In this document: in pieces, positions 11,667-22,705 of the stretch
Position numbering within the stretch: position 1 is the first letter of the stretch
How the letters are laid out: each line of letters opens with the position of its first letter
DNA from: Halichondria panicea
Taxonomy: Eukaryota; Porifera; Demospongiae; Suberitida; Halichondriidae
Reading direction: 5' to 3'
Assembly: GCF_963675165.1 (NCBI RefSeq)
Contig: NC_087381.1
Span: 3,286,001-3,350,000, forward strand
DNA: 64,000 nt
The notes under the pieces: generated by a model
The model's database searches: none
What the model was told of the DNA's origin: nothing
The model's input: the letters and a program-made list of their open reading frames with translations, nothing else
Translations under genes and position numbers: made by a program

Positions 11667-12757
11667 TAGCCTCGATCCCAGGCCGAGTTTTCGCTTTTAT
11701 AAGGGTTAGGCGAACAACTGGGCCTGGTACTAGTTGTCTGCGTGTCAAATTTTCATTGTATATTTGTGGTCGGCAAAAATATTTAATAAATCAATAATCG
11801 AAATTTGTACACAGAAAATGCACAGAGTGAGTACACAAAAGATGCACATAGGGAGCTGCTTCACAAGGGCCTGGGGAGTTGCCAGTTGTGCTGCAGCACG
11901 ATTACAGTGACCCAGGGAAACTTCAGGATGATTGAATGCCTTCAAATTACGTTTCAAAAAGATTTAGCAGGCTGCTGGACTTCTCTGATTCTAGGCCCCA
12001 ACTCGTAACTCAGTTAAATTTTGCTTGAGAAAACGTAGATTCTCTTGATGTCTCTGAGCTACCCAGCAACGCTCGAATGAGCAGGTCATACTCCAGTCCT
12101 GTGAGTACAGGACAATATTAAAAGAAACCAAAGACGGTTAAACCCTTACCTCAAACTGTCCAGTTTCGTCCGTTAGTATAGCCAAGAGGAGCACTGTTGG
12201 GATAGCTGGATATTAGCCATTGCTCCTGTACAGAGAAGTAGACGTTCTAAATACGTGTAGATCTATACATATTAAATTTCTCGTGTTATAGTGTCATTGT
12301 CGACGAGCTGATGATGGCAGCACCAAGTTCTCTAGCTCACACTCTTCACTTGATCTACCATATTAATGATGATACTATATATAGTCTACCTAGATCTTTA
12401 ATACCAAACATGAACAAGACTTGATAGCATAGTCATTAGGGCCCACACAAAAGTATCTGACCTTAACAAGCTTGACAAAGCTTTATACCTCTTCCCTTGT
12501 TGTTCAGTCTTCAGAATAATGTTTTCTAAGCTTCAGAGAAGAGAGAAGCTTCAGCTAAGAGCCATTCCAATAATGATAAAACGGGAACTGACTTCTAGTA
12601 CACGATAGTACACAAATATAAATGTCACGAAAGTGAACGAGAATATCCATTCGTCAGAATCTGACGAACGACTGACACATGCGCAGACAACTAGTACCAG
12701 GCCCAGTTGTTCGTCTAACCGTTATAAAAGCGAAAACTCGGCCTGGGATCGAGGCTA
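11667..12757. mobile_element. TAGCCTCG-family transposon, copy A' (1,091 bases)
   Basis: Same ends and interior as 10100-11187, in the same orientation and very similar throughout. The left flank AGCAATACTT (11657-11666) is duplicated at the right. There it is interrupted: the right flank begins AGCA (12758-12761) and is completed after element B, where AGCAATACTT reads through at about 15927-15936. This shows that A' inserted first, with a 10-base duplication, and B landed on its right junction afterwards. Confidence 0.9.
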
Positions 12758-12920
12758 AGCATAGCCTCGACTCAAGTCCGCTTTACGCTGTACAGCGGCC
12801 TGGTATACCTTGTATGCGCATGCGCGAAATAATTCGTATATTTATCAGTATTACGCAAGTGATAAAATCGGACAAAGTACACAAAGGAAAAATACGTAAG
12901 ACAGCGTGGTTGGTGGTAGA

Positions 12921-13356
12921 ATGTTCAAGCCCACAATGGCAGCCACCAGAATATGCAGATTGTGCTGCAACATTGTTACTTCTACTCGCTGCTCAGCTCT
13001 GTTCAGCAAAGAGTCTGTTCAAAGATGCCTTCCAGACAGACTTGGCAAACTGCTAGAGCTGCCAGTTAGTGAGTGTGATGGGCTATCTTCATACATTTGT
13101 AGAGCTTGCACAAACAAATTCCAGTCTCTGGAGTCTAAACTTAAAGCCTTTAGAAGTATGGCTAAGTGTGGTTTTGAGCAGGGTCGAAATAAGGCTTCCA
13201 TCTGTAGTCCTATGGTATCAGGTAGGAAGAGAACTATGGGCTTGAAGCATCACCTCACACAGTCCATGCTAGACCTCTAGCAAAACGTCTGACAGTAGGA
13301 GCACCTGGAAGAAGGCTTGCTTTCTCAACCAGGGAGGAACGTAGGTTGATTGCAAC
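12921..13356 (+). pseudogene. ZAD-like zinc-finger gene of transposon B, frameshifted
   Basis: Starts MFKPTMAATRICRLCC. A CRLC pair and a downstream ICRAC pair, with an intervening LPDRLGKLLELPVSECDGL stretch, look like a ZAD/ZAD-like metal-binding fold (C-X2-C...C-X2-C, about 75 residues), a dimerising or DNA-associated domain best known in insect zinc-finger proteins. About 80 residues after the domain the frame is lost (between about 13205 and 13270). The next frame continues with RPLAKRLTVGAPGRRLAF, which matches the equivalent region of copy C (RPSAKRSTIGVRGKRLAF). The frameshift is therefore real relative to the sibling. Assignment to ZAD rests on motif shape only. Confidence 0.6.
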
Positions 13357-13653
13357 AAATCATATATGTAGATGACAGGAATCATCTCTTTTTCATAGCG
13401 CACACAGACTGTCCTCGTCAGCCACCGCTGTTAGAGTTGACCAATCTCGAGCAGTTTTCTTCTGTTGACGGTATGTTAAACCACCTACAAACGAAATGAA
13501 CGTAAATTAATATATAGCCATTAACTTAAAGGTTCAGAAGGTGTTGCAAGAGATATTTCCAAGCCTGGTTCGACTGAAACAGTTATGGTGAGGATAACAG
13601 ATCTGATACTGTAAGCACACCAAAATCACACTAATTAATTAAACAATATACAG

Positions 13654-15431
13654 ATCACAGTGAGCTCACCCAGTACAGTGACTGCGGAAGTAGATGAAAG
13701 TCTCCAGAAATTACGCCAGGCACTGAATAGTGGCAACATTCAGTCTATTGCCAAGGCAGCATTTTCTTGCCCTTCACTGAAGGACCAATTGGTAGAGGGT
13801 GTGGTGAAAATTCTTGACGACGAATGTTCCACTCTATGTCGTAACTCTGGGGAGTTTGTCTCTCTATTTCACCGGGTTCCAATTGACAATGTGGAAGCGT
13901 TATCGTGGAAACAGGCTGTGTCTGAACTACAGCGAAAGTCTCCGATTCTATTTAGGCTTATCCAGACGATCGTAGGACGTTCAGATCATAGGAACTTGCA
14001 TAAACGCGGAGAGAGTCACTACCCTGGGATGTGTATGGCCACAGCAATTCTCTTGAAAGAGCGTAACACAAGAATGTGTGGTATTCAGTCGTTTCTGTCT
14101 CTCGTACTCTTCAACTGTAGAGTAAACAAAAAGGTTTGTACATGTACATGTACATGTATGATGTGTGTCCACTACGTATTTTCAGATACAGGTATAATTA
14201 TTATATCACAGAGAGGGATTGGAAACGGAAGTTACCTTGCCACGTTAGGCCAGGGTTTAATCGAGGCTACAAAATGTATGTATGATTGTAACGTTAGTAA
14301 AATCTAGACTAGATAGTGCCTGCAGTATACTCCCAACTGTCACCTGAGGAACGTATGGATTGACACATGCAGTACACTGATAATTAAGTATTACCATTAT
14401 ATAGCTAGAAGCATACTCATAAAGATCTCAGAGCATGACACTCTTTGTAGCTATTTTGAAAAACGTATTTTTTCCAAAGGATGCTCACCATTATAGAGGG
14501 CATGAGAATGCATGTTGTTTTAGGGGGGCTTTGAATGCATTAATTGCAGTGGTCTTAATTCCAGAAACATCGTTTCCCCAAGTGCTGCACAACCGTACAC
14601 AGATTTAAAATTAATGTAACGCGATGCTACCTCCGTTTCCAATCCATCTCCTCTTATATAATTATGATTACATTGAATTACTCACAGGTATACTCCAGGC
14701 TGAATCATCTTAGTGTCACTATCAGTTACTGTGCCGTGTTGAAGTTGGTCACGAAAATCAGCAAGCTGTACCAACGTCCTATCGATGCCTGGATTGATGA
14801 GGGTGCATGTTTCAAGTTCGTGGGGGACAACGTTGCTAAAACAAAGGGCGTTAGAGACATACGTAGTGACCATCATGGTGAGCTAGTGCAAATGTACAGT
14901 TTGTTGGCAAAGGACCATCTCCAGTCTCAACCTTTTCCCCCCTAACCTGGGTTCCCTAAAAATAACTCACTTCCTTCCTACAAAGGCCGACATTGAGGGC
15001 ATCCAAGAAATTTGGTCGTTCTAGTCGGTCGAATACTGTGCGAGTACATCAAGCCCCTCCAGCGGTACAAACGGTGTGTTGTCAGTCACATTAAGCACCC
15101 CCACAGCACAGAGATGGCCAAAAAATCTGAGGTTGTAGTCCTTGATGTTCTACACAAGAATGAGGCAAAGGCCGCAGACATGATAGACATAATGATCGAG
15201 AAACATTCATACTTGAAAGATTCTATTGAACTTACTGTTATGTCAGGTGGCGATCAGATGACTTGTGAAAGACAGCGATGTAGCAAAAAACATATGCGAG
15301 ATGCGGACACTCGCAGTGGACAATTGGAGCAGTTAGAGCCTTGTATAGAGGACTGGCACTGCCTTATGAGTATTCTGGGGGTAGGTGAAGCACTCACTTG
15401 GACTTCTTATCGACCCCTTTGTTTCCACTGA
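13654..15431 (+). pseudogene. DUF6589-like transposon protein, frameshifted and C-terminally truncated
   Basis: Read as exons 13654-14133 and 14691-14945, with donor AAG|GTTTGT and acceptor CAG|GTATAC in matching phase, then a further frame 15012-15375. Recognisable blocks are SRLNHLSVTISYCAVLKL, FKFVGDNVAKTKGVRDI, MAKKSEVVVLDVLHKNEAKA, SGGDQMTCERQ and LEPCIEDWHCLMSILG. From memory these match the DUF6589 family of transposon-linked eukaryotic proteins; a search is needed to confirm this. Frame breaks occur near 14945 and near 15010. After DWHCLMSILG the homology stops and the helicase remnant begins, so the C-terminal part is deleted. Two small upstream exons (13399-13469 and around 13531-13590) are possible. 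The protein could be the element's transposase. Confidence 0.6.
14201..14655. mobile_element. MITE with AGAGAGGGATTGGAAACGGA ends, inside transposon B
   Basis: Left end AGAGAGGGATTGGAAACGGA and right end CCTCCGTTTCCAATCCATCT form a terminal inverted repeat; same family as 9434-11252 and 55925-56467. It lies in what appears to be an intron of the DUF6589-like gene, between the GTTTGT donor and the CACAG acceptor. Its insertion did not by itself break the reading frame. Confidence 0.7.
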
Positions 15432-15463
15432 GTATACCAGCAGGAACACCACGATCATGTAGA

Positions 15464-15769
15464 CTAGTCACTTGATCTACCATTAGAGACACTAGGGGAC
15501 AATACTACGCTCACTAGGAGGAGAACTAATTCTATCCAGCTTCTTGTCGAATTAAAAAGGCAAAGTTTGGTAGCAGATAGACTTTCATATCCAGTAGGAA
15601 CCCACAGGAAAACATCATTCCCTTCGTACAGCATCCGTAGAGTGTCAAGCTGTTTATCCCTCAGAACTAAATGACTTCTCTTCACACAAGAAAGGGCATA
15701 AGCCAGAGCGGAAGAGAACTCAGTGTCAGTCGAGCTAGTCATCTTTGCTATATGTAAAGTGTGTAACAC
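15464..15769 (-). pseudogene. RecQ-like helicase N-terminal fragment of transposon B
   Basis: An N-terminal stretch (FSSALAYALSCVKRSHLVLRD then QLDTLRMLYEGNDVFLWVPTGY) aligns by eye with the RecQ-like gene of copy C (EALAYALSCVKQEGLIL... EGRDVFVWFPTGYGKSLCYQ). The Walker A lysine motif GKS is lost here (PTGYESLS) and the protein soon stops, so no ATPase function is possible. It lies antisense and tail-to-tail with the DUF6589-like remnant. Confidence 0.65.
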
Positions 15770-15931
15770 GGACCACTAAAATTAGAATACAAAATAGTAT
15801 ACGTGTTTATTTTACTGACAGTATCCACAAATACACGGATTACCCCCTTTTTGGGGTAATGTAAGCGCATGCGCATACAAGGTATACCAGGCCGCTTCTA
15901 AAGCGGCCTTGAATCGAGGCTAGGCTAAGCA

Positions 15932-16757
15932 ATACTTCTGACATGCCAAAATTGACAGATCCCTTCATGTCATCAGAAGGAATGTTTTAGTCCAAGTCAT
16001 AATAAGAGGAGAAGAAGATTGCCCTGGAACAATCACACTATCCAAACTAGAAGGGCAAGGGCAACCAATTTTATCCTCGGATAATTACAGTAGAACTACA
16101 GCAGAACTACAGACTACAAGACTCGCCTTATCAAACTCAATGTGCTCCCACTCTCAAGACCTCACGTTCGACCCAGTCGAGTGTTTTAAATTAGACAATG
16201 TAGACCTGAGTGCTTATCTGCAGGTATTATTTCCGTATCCACAATAGAGCTGGTTCTACTGCCAGAAAGTTTCCAAAAGGAGCAGAACCTCTAATACTAC
16301 TACAATAGGATTACACGACTATGGAATTGACAGGACCCTATCGATCTTCAATCTATTACATGTATTGAACTAAGGGAAAATTCGACATTGGTGCTCGTGC
16401 CCCTGTGAAAACTGTCTCATGCACACAAATTAGTATAGTTTAGTCACTCTGTCTGTACTCATGAGATCACAACCTTGCAACATTGTCATTTTACACTGTT
16501 TCTAGACTAGACTACTGCTCAATAATAACTCAAGCCTCAATTTGAAGCTTGAGGATAGGCTCAAAGATAGACCTTTAGTCTTCAGACTAGGTATTAAAGC
16601 CATCGTCTATGATAATAATTATCTCCAGACTTGCATATGAAGTAAGTCTACAATGCGTAGGCATCCTGTGGCTTTGTTGCCTGTCAGGCTCCGCCCATCT
16701 ACTGAAAGCCCACGCTCATTTTCACTGTGCCACCACTGTGCCACCGTCGCGCGACTT
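15932..16757. other. Intergenic DNA without a recognised gene
   Basis: Unremarkable AT-rich sequence following transposon B. No ORF with recognisable domains and no clear repeat ends were seen. Confidence 0.4.
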
Positions 16758-16887
16758 AGCGAGGCAGGCTCTCCTTTTTCTTAGACGGTTTGTTCTTTCT
16801 TCCTTTGTTCCTCCAATTCTTACCGTATTTTATCTTATTGACCGTGTGACAAAGAACAGAAAAAGGAGAGGCTGCGAAGGAGGCTAG
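16758..16887. mobile_element. Short palindromic MITE, copy 2
   Basis: GACTTAGCGAGGCAGGCTCT...CTCCTTTTTC and AAAAAGGAGAGGCTGCGAAGGAGGCTA are inverted; it resembles 11252-11387 in reverse orientation. Its right end abuts the truncated TAGCCTCG-family fragment at 16887. Confidence 0.5.
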
Positions 16888-17455
16888 GGCAACTTCAGAA
16901 TGATTGAATGCCTTCAAATTACGTTTCAAAAAGATTTAGTAGGCTGCTGGACTTCTCTGATTCTAGGCCCCAACTCGTAACTCAGTTAAATTTTGGTTGA
17001 GAAAACGTAGATTCTCTTGATGCCTCTGAGCTACCCAGCAACGCTCGAACGAGCAGGTCATACTCCAGTCCTGTGAGTATAAGATAATATTAAAAGAAAC
17101 CAAAGACGGTTAAACCCTTACCTCAAACTGTCCAGTCTCGTCCGTTAGCATAGCCAAGAGGAGCGCACTGTTGGGATAGCTGGATATTAGCCATTGCTCC
17201 TGTACAGAGAAGTAGACATTCTAAATATGTGTAGATCTATACATATTAAATTTCTCGTATTTGACAGGTTATAGTGTCATTGTCGACGAGCTGATGATGG
17301 CAGCACTAAATTCTCTAGCTCACACTCTTCACTTGATCCACCATGTTAATGATGAAACTATAGCCGGTCTACCTAGCTAGATCTTGCCGGCCAAACATGA
17401 ACAACACTTGATAGCATAGGGCCCAGACAAAAATATCTGACCTTGTCATGATCCC
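16887..17455. mobile_element. TAGCCTCG-family element A, truncated fragment
   Basis: About 570 bases near-identical to the interior of copies A and A' (from GGGCAACTTCAG, matching 10351 onwards, to about ATCTGACCTT near 10893), lacking both terminal inverted repeats. It gives a third independent sample of this interior. Confidence 0.8.
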
Positions 17456-17531
17456 ACATAAATATGTGTAATGTGAGCTGGTGTTGGGTTGCAGGTGTGT
17501 GCATTGTTGTCATTCTTAGATATCCCTTTAC

Positions 17532-18394
17532 AGTGGCGTGTACAATGGGGGGCTTTGGGGGCTTGAGCACCCCCCTGTCCTCCCATACAACCATGAAACC
17601 AATCCTATCACTCAGTAGCTAGCTAGCTAACTTTGTAGCTCCAGAGATACGTGCAACTCGATCTCATTGACGATTACAAGTCATGACCACGCCCAATTGA
17701 GCATGCGCAATCAGTAGTGCCATTCTAATGTTGTTCATAATAGCTGATCAAGATCCTCTGCACTCTCCCAGTCACCTCTTGCTCCACTGAGAGATACTGA
17801 GAAGCAATGACTAACACTAGAATGACTGGACATCCCCATTGCAGTGATTGACCAGTTTGCTAGGATGTACCCCAGGAGATTAGTGCATGGAGATCCTACA
17901 AGATGACTGACTCATAATTATGTCTTATTATCATGCTATGCATGTATTAGATCCCATTTGAGTGTATTTAGCAGGGAACTATGAGCTATAGTACCGGTAC
18001 TATAGATTGCTCTGGGCTACAAACTACAACATTATACATTGTATTGTCATTTACAAGAAGATACACATGTAATAACATAAAAATTACTGTAGCTAGATGC
18101 TTTGTCTAGTATCATAGTAAAAGAACTAGAATGGAAGAGAGAAGCTCTAGAAGAGAATAGTAGGAGCCGCTCTTTTCTTGGGCAGTGTGCTGTACTTTTT
18201 TGCTGAAAGGCTTGCATGGGGGAGGAGCTGGAAGATGCGCCGCAATAAATGTGGGGGCGTAAAATCGCGCTCGCCCCATTTTTTCTGTACTCTTGAGCTA
18301 GCCTCGACTCAAGTCCGCTTTAAAGCGGCCTTAAATCGAGGCTACTCTTGAGCACCCTCCTGCTTCAATCTCTAGAAACGCCCCTGCTTTACTG
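17532..18394. mobile_element. Possible hAT-like non-autonomous element
   Basis: The left CAGTGGCGTGTACAATGGGG...GAGCACCCCC and right GAGCACCCTCC...AAACGCCCCTGCTTTACTG resemble hAT-type MITE ends (CAGTGGCG / CAGGGGCG). A CTTTAC(A/T)G-like flank is present at both sides but is imperfect. No transposase is present. The 46-base element 18299-18344 is inserted near its right end. Confidence 0.3.
18299..18344. mobile_element. 46-base micro-element of the TAGCCTCG family
   Basis: Begins TAGCCTCGACTCAAGTCCGC and ends ...CCTTAAATCGAGGCTA; the two 23-base halves are near-perfect inverted copies and nothing else is present. The exact 9-base duplication CTCTTGAGC flanks it (18290-18298 and 18345-18353). 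It is therefore a true transposition product, not a leftover end. Confidence 0.9.
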
Positions 18395-19869
18395 GTCAAA
18401 TTGTTGTAAATTTTACAACAACAATCTGGGAGGGAGTGTGTTATCAACTTGTGAATGTTGCATGATATTGGATTTTGTGGCAGATTGGATAGTATCATGA
18501 ATGCGATTATCCTTTGAAGTTCTGCTGAGCTGTTCAATTAGGACACTTAATAAAAAAAAGAAAAACAAAAGGTTTAAAACAAGCTATACAGCATGTAGGA
18601 CTGAGTAGCATCCATTGGTAGACCCTCTGGACTATCTTGGTAGCCATAGAATATTTTCGAAGAGGAAGCAGCAAGCCATTTGTGTACACAGGCACTTCAC
18701 AAGTGGACACTAGCTCTACAACTACTAAGCAGCTTAGTTGACCAGAGTGCAGCTTTTAAAGGCCACACATACTTCCATCGAGGCAGCAGCAAGGCATAAA
18801 TTCGATGGTTAGTTTGTGCACAGCCATTGACCCACGCCCATCTCTACACAGCCAAAAATTTCATTCTGTATCGGAACTGGCACAGTGTGTATTGGAAGTG
18901 GTTACAGTCGCATACAGATCATGTGATCATTTATGAATCTCAACATTAGGGGAACAGGTCAGATTCAAAATGTGTGTACACTTATGTATTGTCAAGGGCG
19001 TATACCCCTTTCCTTGCCATTCGTGAAATCTGGAACAGGAGCGTCTTTAGGTCGATCAATTAGTGTGGATCCGGCCTCACCACGCCTCCATGTCATTCTA
19101 TTAGTCTAGATCCGGCTAGCAATTCTAGCTGGGACTCCCAGTTCTAGCTCGTTTTGTTTAGCGTGTCAGAGACTGGGAGAAGATGATTGGCACTCCTTGG
19201 CTCCTTTGGATGTACAGCTGTCCAGATCCCTAGAACATACCCTCCATTCTGACGAGTTATTAGTGCATAGGGTGCTTACTAGATTCTTGCCAGCCAGTAC
19301 AGTCCAAGCTACACACAGCACCGCTCAACTATTCTCTACCCCATTATCTAGCTAAATCTGATCCAACTAGACAGCAGACACAGCTAGTTAATTCAGTAAA
19401 GCCAGGGGTAGCCCTACTTCTACGGTTGTTCAGTACCCACAGTAACAATTCCTCTGGGCTGGGCTAACTAGTTGAGCTACGCCTCCCAATTCTCAAGGCT
19501 AGGTACATGTCTCTGTCTAGCTGCTTCTTCAGCTTCTTGCTCAGTTTTGTGGCTTAGAGAAAGGCCAACTACTCAGGGGGAAGAGTCGAGATGAAAGTCT
19601 GGCAGCCAGGTGACGTCCAAACGGTCAGTTATTCTTTCCACCAACTTTTTAATCTAGTCTAGTCCTGCTTGCACTGCTACTACTACTGCTACTCTTCCTA
19701 GCTAGTCAAAGGTTTCTTTTTTTTTTTTTTTTTATCAACTACATATGCACAAAGAGACATCAAAGCTTACATCAAAGGACACAGATTTTTAGCCTACTTG
19801 ACTGATAAGGCCGTTACCTAGACTGAGGAGCTCACATACAACTTCATCTAATTCATCATAACGATTCGT
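18395..19869. other. Intergenic DNA without a recognised gene
   Basis: Holds a lone ACACAGCCAAAAAT end at about 18848 (the terminal motif of the 19872-21803 element) and a poly-T run at about 19713-19731. No domain-bearing ORF was recognised. Confidence 0.4.
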
Positions 19870-19871
19870 TA

Positions 19872-21803
19872 CACAGCCAAAAATCCACAGGGCGTGTCAG
19901 GTCCGTTACATGCCGTTTACCACATCCTGATACGGGACCGTTGGGTAGACACTACTAAACAGGCCGTTCACATACAGCCTGTAAACAGCCCGTACAAACG
20001 GCCTGTATTCAGCCTGTATCATACTGTTCTCATGCACAATTTAATAAGCTAGTATATCATGCTTCAAAAGGTCACAATTCAAAGACAAAGAAGACAAGAA
20101 CAAGATATATTAATTTCTGTTCAGCTACATTATATAATTATGTCTCTCATTATCATGTCCGTGTCTTCACATCCCACGGTGGCACTGCAGATAAAAACAA
20201 CCAGTTGAACCGTACGTTAACGCCACATAAGTATACTAACTTACTGTATTTATATTCGTCTTGTTTTTATGCAGATACACAAAGATAGACTCTGAGGAGA
20301 AGAGGCTGGGAATTGTACAAAAAATACACCACTGCTTACCGGCGTACTATGAAGTCAGCTTGAAGGGCCGTTCTTCATCTCCGAGATAGCTCGCCAGCTG
20401 TACACTAATAATACTTATTCACATAGATTAAACTAAGTTGCTTACCAGGCAATTGTTGCATTCTCTTTATCATTCGTCTAAAAACTTCAATCTATGAGGC
20501 ATATAATGCATCACCAAACACATACAAAATAATGGCACTTACCTAACACATCCAGACTCCAACTCGGCATGCCAATAAAGAAATCTATTAAATAACATGT
20601 GTAACGAGTGCTAAAGATGAAAACAATAAACAAACCTTGAGTTTTGCAACATCTGAATAAGAGTTAGGAGATTAAAAGAAGAACACACCACTGTGAATAA
20701 TCTTACCGGCGTACTATGAAGTCAGTCAACAGCTTACAGTGTGCTGTACACATTACAAGGGCTCTTTTTCATCTCGAAGATATCTCGCAACTGTACACCA
20801 ATACGCTATTCACACAGATTACATAGTTGCTGAATTTTCTTACCAGGAAACTGTTGCTTTATTTTTAGTTCATTCTTCTGACAACATCTAGTGTCTACAG
20901 AAGCAATAACGTATCACAAAACACAATAGAACAGTGGCACTTACGTAATTAGTCCAGACTTCAACTCGGCAGCATTATCTAAAGTCAATTTGATCGCGTG
21001 TTTAATATGTGAATGCTAGTGAAAGAGAATAACAAACCTGGGAGCATTCTTCAACACCTCTTTATCAAAAGTGAAAAAACTTCAGATGGGAGCCTACGAT
21101 GAGGAGGATTATTTCAAAAAGGAAGCAAAACGAAACGTTTACCTTGTAAAATTGGCCAGTGTTCCAGCTTCAAAAGTCCATAACATGCAACGTGCAAACC
21201 TGAATTTATAAACATACAGTAGAGGTGAAATTTACAGACCTTTGCTGCCAACTACACTAGAGGTCAAATTCACTACAGATTTGAAATAGCTGTGGAACTA
21301 GAGGAACACAAACTGCTATGAGAAAGTTCAATAAAAATAATATAACTGTTTAATATAATAACATGCTGCTACAGCTTCACCTTTTTCTGTTCACAGGTAG
21401 ACTAATAATGTATAGTCCTCTTCAAGTTGTCTTTTTGGACCAGCAGCTCCTCTTGTGACAAGCAGCAGGATTTTTTCTCAGAGCTCTGTCTGTCTCATTC
21501 TCTTTTTGTAGTCAGGTGACGTCATCCTGCCCCAAGCTAGCGCATGCGCATAAGCTACAGCTGCAACAGCCTGTATACAGGACGTGGATGCTACGCCCTG
21601 ATACAGGCCTGTATCCACGGGCTGTAAACAGGACGTTAGCCCACGTCCTGTTTACAGCCCGTGAGAACGGCCTGTATACAGGACGTGGGTGGGCTACATC
21701 CTGTATACAGGCCGTTCACGGGCCCGTAACGGGCCGTTCACGGTCCCGTAACGGCCCGTTTTCAACTAACGGCCTGAAACGGACCCGTGGATTTTTGGCT
21801 GTG
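19872..21803. mobile_element. Non-autonomous element with CACAGCCAAAAATCCAC ends, TA duplication
   Basis: CACAGCCAAAAATCCAC at the left and GTGGATTTTTGGCTGTG at the right are exact inverted repeats flanked by TA (19870-19871, 21804-21805). The first 170 and last 230 bases are dense with GGCCGTT, CCTGTATACAGG and GTAAACAGG motifs, likely transposase-binding subterminal repeats. Lone ends of the same type lie at 18848 and 31005-31021. The interior has no transposase. Confidence 0.8.
20339..20980. repeat. Diverged tandem duplication inside the 19872-21803 element
   Basis: A block starting CCGGCGTACTATGAAGTCAG at about 20340 recurs at about 20706, a period of about 366 bases. It includes TTCATCTC(C/G)(G/A)AGATA and the following TGTACAC..TA.TATTCACA segments. 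The copies are clearly diverged, so the duplication is old. Confidence 0.55.
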
Positions 21804-21989
21804 TACCGTTGTTGTAATTTCTACAACAGATTGCCAAGGAAAGAGAGAAGAGGGCATGCAACTCACTATGTATCATATCAGAGACCGGATATGCTAAAAA
21901 TAGAATCCAGTATACGGACGTGAACAAGTGGGCGGTGTTGTTTACGGAGTTATAATTATGGGCGTGTACATCAGAGCTGCCTAGCTAGC

Positions 21990-22705
21990 TAGACTGGAAA
22001 CCACGCCCCTTTCTTTAGGGAAGAGACTGGCCATCAACGACTCGTCCCAACGGAATGCTTGGAATGTAGTGTGTGCATGAATGCGTGGGAGATATCTAAA
22101 CCACAATATTGCATAAATTTTATTATTATGTGAGTATTAATATTTTTAGCTGTACAGTTGCAGTATAAATGTTATGTCTACTTAGCTAGCTGTTTGGATA
22201 TAAGTTGTCTATCAGTACTTCTCCAATGAAGCAATTCTAAAGTTGCTATAACCTGGCTGGCTACAAGGCCACTGCAAAAATAACAGACAGAAGTCAGTAG
22301 CAGAGATCAGATATATTTGTCTCTCTGCCAACTGGTTTATGGAAAGTCCCTTTGCTTTGCCCTATTGCCAGCAACATTTGAGTTTCTATTACAGCGGTAT
22401 CATTGCCACAGACAGGACAAGAACTAGGTACATCCAGGTGACAGCTAGCTCCAGACTTGGACATAGTTTTGCAGCAGTTGACTTGTGATTGAAATTAAGT
22501 TTGGTAGGTGGCTGAGCTAGCTAGCTTGCTAGAGTACAAGTAGATCTAGCTCGATCTAGCCAAAGTATACTAAACCGCAACACTGGTGACCACACCCTTT
22601 TCCCTGAACCACTTCCGCAAAATTCAGTACACAATGAAGACAAGTCGTTGATAGTCACCTGGCCAGTCTCTTTCCCTAAAGAAAGGGGCGTGGTTTCTAG
22701 TCTAC
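21990..22705. mobile_element. MITE with about 55-base inverted ends
   Basis: The left AGACTGGAAACCACGCCCCT...GGCCATCAACGAC and right GTCGTTGATAGTCACCTGGC...AGGGGCGTGGTTTCTAGTCT are inverted copies. Both flanks consist of CTAGCTAGC-type sequence, so a target duplication cannot be read. No ORF. Confidence 0.7.

Larger units (their letters stand above)
12762..15922. mobile_element. TAGCCTCG-family transposon, copy B (3,161 bases, multi-gene, decayed)
   Basis: Ends TAGCCTCGACTCAAGTCCGC... and ...GAATCGAGGCTA are an imperfect inverted repeat of about 60 bases including GGCCTGGTATACCTTGTATG. The exact 9-base duplication GGCTAAGCA lies at 12753-12761 and 15923-15931; its first five bases are the last five of copy A'. 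It carries, in order, a ZAD-like zinc-finger gene (+), a DUF6589-like gene (+) and the N-terminus of a RecQ-like helicase gene (-). All are broken, and the 3' parts of the last two genes are missing where they meet, so B is a deletion derivative of a larger element. Confidence 0.85.
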
